A stretch of DNA of 6,860 bases from Fusobacteriaceae bacterium (GTDB lineage: Bacteria; Fusobacteriota; Fusobacteriia; Fusobacteriales; Fusobacteriaceae), in assembly GCA_016938425.1 (NCBI GenBank), contig JAFGUR010000189.1, positions 1-6,860 of the forward strand, given 5' to 3'. Position 1 is the stretch's first letter, and every line of letters begins with the position of its first letter. The position numbers and the translations under genes were made by a program. Below the pieces are notes generated by a model that worked only from the letters and a program-made list of their open reading frames with translations, was not told the DNA's origin and ran no database searches. Shown here piece after piece: positions 1 through 6,209 of the stretch.

Positions 1-77
1 GTTTTTTATATAAGTAAAATAAAGGTGTTGGAGTTTTGCAACAAACTAGATTAAATAAATTATAAAAGAGGTATAAA
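1..77 (+). promoter_or_regulatory. uvrA 5' leader with ribosome binding site
   Basis: This is an AT-rich leader. AAGAGG at 66-71 sits six bases before the uvrA ATG and is a clear Shine-Dalgarno site. TATAAG at 9-14 could be a -10 box, but its -35 would lie outside the window. Two overlapping short inverted repeats are visible: TGTTG (26-30) with CAACA (39-43), and AGTTT (32-36) with AAACT (43-47). They share bases, so only one can form at a time. The frame starting at base 1 is open to a TAA at 52-54, so the tail of an upstream gene is possible but unsupported. The promoter assignment is weak; the ribosome binding site is solid. Confidence 0.4.
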
Positions 78-2927
78 ATGAAAGATAAAATAATTATTAA
101 AGGTGCCAAAGAGCATAATTTAAAAAATATAGATATTGAAATACCTAAAAATCAATTTGTTGTTATAACAGGTGTTAGTGGAAGTGGAAAATCTTCATTA
201 GCATTTGATACAATCTATTCAGAAGGTCAAAGAAGATATGTGGAAAGTTTATCAGCTTATGCAAGACAATTTATAGGTCAAATGCAGAAGCCAGAAGTTG
301 ATAGTATTGAAGGATTAGCTCCAGCTATTTCAATAGAGCAAAAGACCACAAATAAGAATCCACGTTCTATAGTAGGAACTATTACAGAAATTTATGATTA
401 TATGAGACTTTTATGGGCTCATACAGGGGAGCCGCATTGTCCAATCTGTCATAAAGGGGTAAAGGGGCAAACGGTAGAAGAAATAGTAGATTCTATATTA
501 GAAGGTGTTAAAACTCAAAGTAAAATTGTAATTTTATCTCCAGTAGTTAAAGATAAAAAAGGGACACATAAAAATTTATTTATTAATCTAATGAAAAAGG
601 GATTCGTAAGGGCTAGAGTAGATGGTGAAATTTTATATCTTGAAGATGAAATTGAATTAGATAAAAATAAGAAACATAACATAGAGGTAGTTGTTGATAG
701 ATTAGTTTTTAAGGAAAAGGATAAGGAATTTATAGGAAGATTAACACAAGCAGTTGAGTCTTCAGTAGAGTTATCAGAAGGGAATGTAATAGTTAGTATA
801 GATGATAAAGATGAATATTTTAGTGAAAACTATACTTGTCCTGAACATAATTTTAGTTTTCCAGAAATAAATCCAAGACTTTTTTCTTTTAATGCTCCTT
901 TTGGAGCTTGTGATGATTGTAATGGATTAGGGAAAAGATTGGAAGTTAATGAAGACTACTTAATTAATGATGAAGAACTGTCAATTAATCAAGGAGCAAT
1001 TTATATCCCAGGAGCAAGTACATCAAAGGGTGGTTATACATGGACTGTATTTGAAGCTATGTGTAAAGGGTTGAAAATAGATATGGATAAACCATATAAA
1101 GACTTAACAAAAGAAGAAAAAAATTATATTTTATATGGTAGTGGAGATAAAAAATTTAAAGTTTCTTATGTTGGTCCTTCATTTTCTTATGATGGAATGA
1201 GAGCTTTTGAAGGAATAGTTCATAATCTTGAAAGAAGATATAACGAAACAAATTCAGAAAGCACAAAAGAAGAAATAGAAAATAAATACATGATTGAGAG
1301 AGAATGTAAAACTTGTAAGGGAAAAAGATTAAAAAATGAGGTCTTAGCTATAGCTATAAATGATAAATCTATAATGGATGTATGTGAACTTAGTATTAGT
1401 GGAGCCTTAGAATTTTTTAATAATTTAAAATTAACAAAGCAACAAGAAGAGATAGCAAAGGAGATATTAAAAGAAATTAGAGAAAGATTAATGTTTATGA
1501 TAAATGTTGGATTGGAATATTTAACATTAGGGAGAGAAACTAAAACATTAAGTGGAGGAGAAAGTCAAAGAATAAGACTTGCAACTCAAATTGGTTCAGG
1601 TTTAACAGGAGTATTATATGTACTAGATGAACCAAGTATAGGATTACATCAAAGAGATAATGATAAATTATTATTGACTTTAAATAAATTAAGAGATATA
1701 GGAAATACGCTTATAGTTGTAGAACATGATGAGGATACAATGCTTTCTTCTGATTATCTTATTGATATTGGGCCTAAAGCAGGGAGATTTGGAGGAGAAA
1801 TTGTAGCAAAAGGAACACCACAAGATGTAATGAATAATCCTAATTCTATAACAGGAAAATTTTTAAAAGGTGAAATAGCAATAGATATTCCAAAAGAAAG
1901 AAGAGTTTCAGATAAGTATATTGAACTTATAGGAGCAAAAGGAAATAATTTAAAAAATATTGATTTAAAAATTCCTTTAGGAATTATGACTGTAGTAACT
2001 GGAGTTAGTGGAAGTGGTAAATCAACTTTAGTAAATCATACTCTTTATCCAATTTTATTTAATAAATTAAATAAAGGTAAATTATATCCTTTAGAATACA
2101 AAAATATTACTGGGTTAGAAAATCTAAATAAAGTAATAGATATAGATCAAAGCCCCATAGGGAGAACGCCTAGATCAAATCCAGCAACATATACTAAATT
2201 ATTTGATGAGATTAGAGATATTTTTGCAAGTTCAAAAGATGCTAAAATAAGAGGGTATTCAAAAGGAAGATTTTCTTTTAATGTAAAAGGCGGGCGTTGT
2301 GAAGCTTGTCAAGGAGCAGGAATTTTAAAAATAGAAATGAATTTCTTACCAGATGTTTATGTAACATGTGATACGTGTAAAGGGAAAAGATATAATAGAG
2401 AAACACTAGAAGTTCACTATAAAGGAAAAACTATTGCAGAAGTTTTAGATATGAGTGTAGAAGATGCCTATGAATTTTTCCAAAATGTTCCATCAATTGA
2501 GAGGAAATTAAAAGTTTTAATGGATGTTGGATTAGATTATATTAAATTAGGACAACCTGCAACAACATTAAGTGGAGGAGAAGCACAAAGAATAAAACTT
2601 GCAACAGAATTGTCTAAGCAATCAAGAGGAAATACAATTTATATATTGGATGAACCAACAACAGGGCTTCATTTTGAAGATATTAAAAAATTATTGGAAG
2701 TATTAGATAAATTAGTGGAAAAAGGAAATACAGTTCTAGTAATAGAACATAATTTAGATGTAATAAAAACAGCAGATTATATAATAGATATTGGACCTGA
2801 AGGTGGACAAGGTGGAGGGCAAATAATTGCTGAAGGAACTCCTGAAAAAATAAGTAAGGTTAAAAAATCTTATACAGGTTTTTATTTAAAAAAGATATTT
2901 GATAAACAAAAAATAAAAAACAGATAA
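78..2927 (+). CDS. uvrA: UvrA, excinuclease ABC subunit A
   Basis: UvrA is the cytoplasmic damage-sensing ATPase of nucleotide excision repair. As a dimer it loads UvrB onto distorted DNA and then leaves. The protein has 949 residues, the family's usual length (E. coli 940), and appears complete. It holds two ABC ATPase halves. Half one has Walker A GVSGSGKSS near residues 32-40, signature LSGGESQR from 491, Walker B aspartate-glutamate at D517/E518 and H-loop H550. Half two has Walker A GVSGSGKST at 642-650, signature LSGGEAQR from 831, D858/E859 and H891. Metal-binding pairs are C121/C124 with C410/C413, C254/H257 with C278/C281, and C741/C744 with C764/C767. The second site has CxxH where E. 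coli-type proteins have CxxC, a substitution that should still bind zinc. The ATG follows a good AAGAGG site. No uvrB or uvrC is nearby, and the gene is followed by 415 non-coding bases, so it is probably transcribed apart from the downstream run. Confidence 0.99.
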   Translation: MKDKIIIKGAKEHNLKNIDIEIPKNQFVVITGVSGSGKSSLAFDTIYSEGQRRYVESLSAYARQFIGQMQKPEVDSIEGLAPAISIEQKTTNKNPRSIVGTITEIYDYMRLLWAHTGEPHCPICHKGVKGQTVEEIVDSILEGVKTQSKIVILSPVVKDKKGTHKNLFINLMKKGFVRARVDGEILYLEDEIELDKNKKHNIEVVVDRLVFKEKDKEFIGRLTQAVESSVELSEGNVIVSIDDKDEYFSENYTCPEHNFSFPEINPRLFSFNAPFGACDDCNGLGKRLEVNEDYLINDEELSINQGAIYIPGASTSKGGYTWTVFEAMCKGLKIDMDKPYKDLTKEEKNYILYGSGDKKFKVSYVGPSFSYDGMRAFEGIVHNLERRYNETNSESTKEEIENKYMIERECKTCKGKRLKNEVLAIAINDKSIMDVCELSISGALEFFNNLKLTKQQEEIAKEILKEIRERLMFMINVGLEYLTLGRETKTLSGGESQRIRLATQIGSGLTGVLYVLDEPSIGLHQRDNDKLLLTLNKLRDIGNTLIVVEHDEDTMLSSDYLIDIGPKAGRFGGEIVAKGTPQDVMNNPNSITGKFLKGEIAIDIPKERRVSDKYIELIGAKGNNLKNIDLKIPLGIMTVVTGVSGSGKSTLVNHTLYPILFNKLNKGKLYPLEYKNITGLENLNKVIDIDQSPIGRTPRSNPATYTKLFDEIRDIFASSKDAKIRGYSKGRFSFNVKGGRCEACQGAGILKIEMNFLPDVYVTCDTCKGKRYNRETLEVHYKGKTIAEVLDMSVEDAYEFFQNVPSIERKLKVLMDVGLDYIKLGQPATTLSGGEAQRIKLATELSKQSRGNTIYILDEPTTGLHFEDIKKLLEVLDKLVEKGNTVLVIEHNLDVIKTADYIIDIGPEGGQGGGQIIAEGTPEKISKVKKSYTGFYLKKIFDKQKIKNR

Positions 2928-3009
2928 AGTAATTAGAAGCTACTGAATTAGAGACAATTTTTTAAAACCTTGGGCGTCTGTCCAACTATCGTTTTGGCTC
3001 CGCATAAAA

Positions 3010-3043
3010 TAATTTAACTCCTAAAGGAGTAAAATTATCTAAA
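3010..3043. repeat. Tandem hairpin unit 1 (34 bases)
   Basis: This is the first of two adjacent 34-base units. It folds as ACTCC (3017-3021), loop TAAA (3022-3025), GGAGT (3026-3030), extended past one A/A mismatch by ATAATTT (3009-3015) with AAATTAT (3032-3038), giving 12 pairs in all. It ends in ATCTAAA (3037-3043), repeated exactly 34 bases later. It matches unit 2 at 25 of 34 positions. Confidence 0.75.
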
Positions 3044-3077
3044 TATTCTAAGAGCTAAAGCTCTAAAAATATCTAAA
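3044..3077. repeat. Tandem hairpin unit 2 (34 bases)
   Basis: This is the second 34-base unit. AGAGC (3051-3055) and GCTCT (3060-3064) pair around the same TAAA loop (3056-3059). Outside a small internal loop, ATATT (3043-3047) pairs with AATAT (3068-3072). The three stem bases CTC of unit 1 are GAG here, and the facing GAG is CTC, so the stem is kept although six bases differ. It ends in ATCTAAA (3071-3077). Confidence 0.75.
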
Positions 3078-3103
3078 CCCCGACCAACAAGGGTTACTGG
3101 ACA

Positions 3104-3147
3104 CCTTATAATTCAATGCAAACATTTCCATATTATAAATTATAAGG
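3104..3147. repeat. Perfect 10-bp inverted repeat, 24-base spacer
   Basis: CCTTATAATT at 3104-3113 is the exact reverse complement of AATTATAAGG at 3138-3147. The left arm begins at the last two bases of the right GC-rich arm of the preceding element, so it may be part of the same structure or mark its junction. The sequence is AT-rich, which makes chance palindromes more likely, but ten perfect pairs at this spacing is still noticeable. No protein binding site that I know matches it. Confidence 0.6.
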
Positions 3148-3160
3148 GATTTCCTGAAGG

Positions 3161-3226
3161 ATAAGCTTCTTATAGTGGCAAAAAACATCTTATGTTTATG
3201 AGGTTTCTTGGAAGAAATTCTAGAAT
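3161..3226. repeat. Cluster of four short palindromes
   Basis: Four small palindromes follow each other within 66 bases. ATAAG/CTTAT (3161-3173) and AAACAT/ATGTTT (3183-3197) both have the loop CTT. TTTCTT/AAGAAA (3204-3217) has only GG between its arms, and ATTCTAGAAT (3217-3226) is a perfect 10-base palindrome that touches it. Each is short and could be chance in AT-rich DNA; the density is the notable part. None is followed directly by a T-run typical of a terminator. Confidence 0.4.
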
Positions 3227-3342
3227 AATTTTAAGTCTAAGGTTTAAATGTTTGATTTTTAAGATTTTTTTATTTTCCAGTAAATTTAATTAGGTTTTTT
3301 ATATGGTTCAATAATCATTTTGAAGCAAAAAGAGAGGTAGAT

Positions 3343-4335
3343 ATGAAAAAATTATTTTTAGTGTTGTTTGTTATTTTAAGTTTTCTATTATTTCCTCAAA
3401 TGAAATTGGAAGTAAGTAGGACAATTCCTATGAAATATGCTCCGACATCTATTACTGTTGATGAGAAAGGAAATATATATTCTGCAAGTAGTTTTACAGG
3501 AGTAATAGTTAAATATGATAAAAATTTTAAATATCAACATACATTAAAATTTTTTGAAGAAAAAGCTATAACAGATATTTTTTATTATAAAAATAATTTG
3601 TATATTTTATTTGGAAAAGGTATACTTTTAAAGTTAGATAATAACGATAAGATAGTAAAAGAATTTAATTTTAAAAAAGGAAATTTATTAGGGGAATTAG
3701 ATACGCCAAATGGCTTATATGTTGATGAAGATGGAATATATATATGTGATACTAAAAATTCAAGAATTATTTCTATGGACTTTGAGGGGGAAAATATAAA
3801 AAGTTTTGGATATAAAACTTTTTATGATGGTGGATTTATAGAACCTTTTGGAATTAGTAAATTAAATGGTAAGTATGTTATAGTTGATAATAGTACTAAA
3901 GAAGTAAATTTTTTTGATAAAGATGGATTTTATGTGTCTAATTTAAAAAATCAAGAGAATAAAGAAAATTTCTTGATTTCGCCAGAAGATATTTATGTGG
4001 ACTTAAATGGAGATATTTATATAATTGATTCAGGTTCTAGTCAAATACTACTTTTTACATCAGAAGGAATTATAAAAAGTATAGGAGAAAAGGGTGGCAG
4101 AGAAAATAAGTTTTATAGCCCAAGAGATATATGGGTTTCAAAAGATAAAATTTATGTGGCAGATACTATGAATAAATCAGTAAAAATACTTGATAAAAAA
4201 ACATATGAAATAATTGAAGTTTTAGGGCTTAGAAAAAGAAATGCAATTATAGGAAGTATAATCGTAATTGGTCTTTTTTTAGTAGTATTTTTTTTAAAAA
4301 AGATAGCAAAGAAAAAAGGTGATAGATTTGAATAG
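3343..4335 (+). CDS. Membrane-anchored NHL-repeat beta-propeller protein
   Basis: This is a 330-residue protein of unknown specific role. Residues 4-17 are a hydrophobic run after MKK, a signal peptide or N-terminal anchor without a lipobox cysteine or clear AxA site. Repeated blades with the NHL pattern 'P..I.vd..g.iYv.Dt.n..i..f...G' follow: about 34-60 (PTSITVDEKGNIYSAS), 121-156 (TPNGLYVDEDGIYICDTKNS), 167-201, 213-248 (SPEDIYVDLNGDIYIIDSGS) and 259-295 (SPRDIWVSKDKIYVADTMNK). A six-bladed propeller is plausible if the region around 75-112 forms a blade. Residues 301-318 are a transmembrane helix followed by the basic tail KKIAKKK, which predicts a periplasmic propeller anchored from its C-terminus. 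The start ATG has AGAGAGG (3331-3337) five bases upstream. The end overlaps murI, so the genes are likely co-transcribed and translationally coupled. NHL propellers usually bind proteins, peptides or glycans; the ligand here cannot be read from sequence. Confidence 0.85.
   Translation: MKKLFLVLFVILSFLLFPQMKLEVSRTIPMKYAPTSITVDEKGNIYSASSFTGVIVKYDKNFKYQHTLKFFEEKAITDIFYYKNNLYILFGKGILLKLDNNDKIVKEFNFKKGNLLGELDTPNGLYVDEDGIYICDTKNSRIISMDFEGENIKSFGYKTFYDGGFIEPFGISKLNGKYVIVDNSTKEVNFFDKDGFYVSNLKNQENKENFLISPEDIYVDLNGDIYIIDSGSSQILLFTSEGIIKSIGEKGGRENKFYSPRDIWVSKDKIYVADTMNKSVKILDKKTYEIIEVLGLRKRNAIIGSIIVIGLFLVVFFLKKIAKKKGDRFE
4315..4323 (+). promoter_or_regulatory. Ribosome binding site deciding the murI start
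   Basis: AAAGGTGAT lies inside the last codons of the NHL gene and resembles the consensus complement of the 16S rRNA tail. It is correctly placed for TTG at 4328 but overlaps the alternative GTG at 4319, which has no good site before it. This favours the TTG start. Confidence 0.55.
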
Positions 4336-5119
4336 GAAAGCAATTGGGGTTTTTGATTCAGGATTAGGAGGTTTAACTGTAGTTAAAGAGTTAAAAAAAG
4401 TTTTACCTAATGAAAGAATAGTTTATTTTGGAGACACAGCAAGAGTTCCCTATGGGAGTAAGTCGAAAGAAGTTATTGTAAGATATAGTAAAGAAATAGC
4501 AAAATTTTTAAAAACTCAAGATGTAAAAATGATAGTTATCGCTTGTAATACAGCTAGTGCTTTTGCTTTAGAAGAATTAAAAAAAGAATTAGATATTCCA
4601 GTTATAGGAGTAATAGAAGCAGGAGCAAGAATGGCTGTGGAGATTGGGGAAAATATAGGTGTAATTGGAACAAAAGGAACAGTTAGTTCAAAAGCATATT
4701 ATAATGCAATAAAAAGAATAAAGTTAGGAGCCAATGTTTACCAAAAAGCATGTCCATTATTTGTACCATTAATAGAAGAAGGAATGATTGATGATCCAAT
4801 TACAGAAGAAATTGTAAAAAAATATTTAAATGAGATTGATGTTATGATAGATTCATTAGTTTTAGGTTGCACTCATTATCCTTTGTTGACTAAAGTGATA
4901 AATAAGTTGACTAATGGGAAAATAAAGTTGATAAACCCAGCAGAAGAAACAGCTAAAGAAGTAAAAATGATTTTAAAAGAATTACATATGGAAAATTTTA
5001 AAAGAGAAAAAGAAGACCAATATTTTGTAAGTGATGAACCTGAAAACTTTAAGGAATTAGGAGAATTATTTTTGGGATTTGAATTAGAAGATTTAAAAGA
5101 AATTAATTTGGAAAAATAG
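4328..5119 (+). CDS. murI: MurI, glutamate racemase
   Basis: MurI interconverts L- and D-glutamate in the cytoplasm without cofactor and supplies D-glutamate for the second residue of the peptidoglycan stem peptide. From the TTG start the protein has 263 residues, typical for the family. The N-terminal VFDSGLGGLTV carries catalytic-site Asp10. Then come the substrate-binding PYG (41-43) and the two catalytic cysteines, Cys73 in ACNTAS and Cys181 in GCTHYP, with His183 beside the second. All key residues are present and the gene appears intact. No ATG start is available: TTG at 4328 has a well-placed ribosome binding site and gives the usual short 'MNRKAIGVFDSG' N-terminus, whereas GTG at 4319 would add three residues. 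With the TTG start it overlaps the NHL gene by eight bases, and ruvA begins eight bases after its stop, with the ruvA binding site overlapping the stop codon. Confidence 0.97.
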   Translation: MNRKAIGVFDSGLGGLTVVKELKKVLPNERIVYFGDTARVPYGSKSKEVIVRYSKEIAKFLKTQDVKMIVIACNTASAFALEELKKELDIPVIGVIEAGARMAVEIGENIGVIGTKGTVSSKAYYNAIKRIKLGANVYQKACPLFVPLIEEGMIDDPITEEIVKKYLNEIDVMIDSLVLGCTHYPLLTKVINKLTNGKIKLINPAEETAKEVKMILKELHMENFKREKEDQYFVSDEPENFKELGELFLGFELEDLKEINLEK

Positions 5120-5127
5120 GAGAAAAA

Positions 5128-5727
5128 ATGTTTGATTATATATGTGGAGAAGTTGCTAGTAAAAAAGTTGATAGTGTCACTATTGATGTAAATAATATAG
5201 GTTATAAGATTTACATCTCTCTTAATACGTTTGAAAAGATAGGCAGTGACAGAGTAAAATTATTTATTTACAATTATGTTAGGGAAGACATGTTTTTGTT
5301 ATATGGATTTTATAATGAATCTGAAAGAGATTTTTTTGAAAAATTGATAGGTATTAGTGGCGTTGGGGCAAAATTGGCAATAGCAATTCTTTCTACATTT
5401 AATGTAAAGGACTTGAAACAAATTATAATTAGTGAAGACATTAAGCTTTTGACAAAGGTTCCAGGATTAGGTGAAAAAAAAGGGAAAAAATTAATTTTAG
5501 ATATTAAGGATAAATTACCAGTTAATTTAACATTAGAAGATTCTTTTGAGTCAAAAGATAGTATTAGAATTTCTGAGTTAGAGGAAAATATTTATTTGGC
5601 TCTAGAATCTTTAGGATATTCAAATAAAGATATTGATAAATTTGTTGATAGAGAAAAAATTAAAGATTATAAAAATATTGAAGAGGCAATAAAAGATATT
5701 TTAAGAAAAATACAGACCAGAAAATAA
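5128..5727 (+). CDS. ruvA: RuvA, Holliday junction branch migration subunit
   Basis: RuvA forms a tetramer on four-way DNA junctions and recruits the RuvB motor for branch migration in recombination repair. The length, 199 residues, is normal. Residues 1-62 form the OB-fold domain; E53/D54 in VREDMFLLYGF match the acidic pin (E. coli Glu55/Asp56) that opens the junction centre. Two helix-hairpin-helix motifs follow: LIGISGVGAKLA (73-84) and VPGLGEKKGKKL (111-122), the latter more lysine-rich than the common 'GxGKKTAERL'. A lysine/aspartate-rich linker (about 130-148) leads to the C-terminal RuvB-binding domain (about 149-195) with ALESLGYSNKDIDK. AGGAG at 5118-5122 overlaps the murI stop and lies five bases before the ATG. 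ruvB and ruvC are not next to it; the next genes are pilin-like. Confidence 0.97.
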   Translation: MFDYICGEVASKKVDSVTIDVNNIGYKIYISLNTFEKIGSDRVKLFIYNYVREDMFLLYGFYNESERDFFEKLIGISGVGAKLAIAILSTFNVKDLKQIIISEDIKLLTKVPGLGEKKGKKLILDIKDKLPVNLTLEDSFESKDSIRISELEENIYLALESLGYSNKDIDKFVDREKIKDYKNIEEAIKDILRKIQTRK

Positions 5728-5744
5728 TTTCATGAGGGAGAGAG

Positions 5745-6209
5745 ATGAAGAAAAGAGCTTACACGATTTTTGAACTAATGACAGGATTATCAATTATTTT
5801 AATTTTAGCTAGTTTGAGTGGGTTGTCGTTTTCCAACTATTCAAAAAAATCTGATTATAGAGTAATAAGTGAAAAAATACCTGAAATATTTAGATTAATG
5901 TCATTGCAAGCTTACAAGCAAAATTATCAAATTGATATTATTTTTGATTTTGATAATAATTTGATTTTATTTAAGAAAAATAGTAAAATAATAGAGAAGT
6001 TTAAACTTCCAAAAAGGTATACATATGAAGCAACAACAAGTAATAGATATTTTAATAAAGATGGGAATATACACCCTATGTTTAGTTTAATAGTCAAAGA
6101 AAATAATATAGAAATAATGAAATTTTCTGTGATTTCAACAGATAAATTTGTGAAAAGTGCAAGAATAATAAAATATATAAAAAAGGGGAACCAATGGGAA
6201 AAGGTATAA
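5745..6209 (+). CDS. Prepilin-like protein 1 (GspH/FimT-type pseudopilin)
   Basis: This 154-residue protein has a class III prepilin signal: the short basic leader MKKRA, then YTIFELMTGLSIILILASLS, a hydrophobic helix with glutamate at mature position +5 (E10). The expected prepilin peptidase cut is after A5, so position -1 is Ala, not the usual Gly. The rest (about 40-154) is a small alpha/beta domain. 'RYFNKDGNIHPMFSLIV' (101-117) resembles the conserved G-containing strand region of GspH/FimT minor pilins. Such proteins sit in the inner membrane and help start type IV pili, secretion pseudopili or competence pili. The gene begins 17 bases after ruvA with AGGGAG (5735-5740) as binding site and overlaps the next prepilin gene by 16 bases. 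I am confident in the prepilin class and not in the specific system. Confidence 0.85.
   Translation: MKKRAYTIFELMTGLSIILILASLSGLSFSNYSKKSDYRVISEKIPEIFRLMSLQAYKQNYQIDIIFDFDNNLILFKKNSKIIEKFKLPKRYTYEATTSNRYFNKDGNIHPMFSLIVKENNIEIMKFSVISTDKFVKSARIIKYIKKGNQWEKV

Larger units (their letters stand above)
2968..3105. repeat. Compact structured element with GC-rich arms and hairpin core
   Basis: This block of about 138 bases stands out from its surroundings. The left arm (2968-3003, 21 of 36 bases G or C) and right arm (3078-3105, 17 of 28) are about 60% GC in a roughly 30% GC window. Between them lies an AT-rich core of two tandem hairpins. The arms complement each other in two places: CCTTG (2968-2972) with CAAGG (3088-3092), and TGTCCA (2979-2984) with TGGACA (3098-3103). 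These two pairings cross, so together they would form a pseudoknot-like fold or be alternatives. No transposase or terminal duplication is seen. My best guesses are a dispersed non-autonomous repeat or a structured RNA; the strand of any RNA is unknown. The boundaries are set by the outermost paired bases and are approximate. Confidence 0.55.
2928..3342. other. 415-base intergenic region, palindrome-rich, no convincing gene
   Basis: The stretch between uvrA and the NHL gene holds, in order: a short direct repeat AATTAGA (2931-2937 and 2946-2952); a T6 run (2958-2963) without a strong hairpin before it; the compact element at 2968-3105; a 10-bp inverted repeat (3104-3147); a cluster of four small palindromes (3161-3226); a T-rich stretch (about 3251-3276); and a leader to the next gene. 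A weak promoter for the next gene could be TTTAAT (3285-3290) with AATAAT (3310-3315), spacer 19; I give this little weight. Only tiny open frames exist (33 codons on + from 3192, 20 codons on - from 3125), neither with a good ribosome binding site. I see no intrinsic terminator for uvrA on the + strand. Confidence 0.8.

Noticed and set aside
36..66. TTGCAA / TATAAA as a uvrA promoter
   Set aside because: The spacer is 19 bases and the transcript would start next to the ATG, excluding the evident ribosome binding site.
2928..2963. Possible uvrA terminator: weak stem followed by a T6 run
   Set aside because: The only stem (about five pairs with a bulge near 2928-2944) is weak and lies over ten bases before the T-run, unlike an intrinsic terminator.
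3063..3125. 20-codon minus-strand frame across the right arm of the element
   Set aside because: It is too short, without a convincing binding site. The sequence is better explained by structure; it could be reconsidered if conserved copies keep the frame.
2931..3242. CRISPR-like or insertion-sequence interpretation of the repeats
   Set aside because: There are only two 34-base units with no unique spacers between them, and no transposase or target duplication was found.
3192..3293. 33-codon + strand frame in the intergenic region
   Set aside because: No Shine-Dalgarno site precedes it, the composition is just F/I/L/K/R as expected of AT-rich DNA, and it overlaps the palindrome cluster.
4152..4343. 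Minus-strand open frame of 63 codons
   Set aside because: It lies antisense to the end of the NHL gene and start of murI, is a hydrophobic low-complexity mirror of AT-rich codons, and has no clear ribosome binding site.
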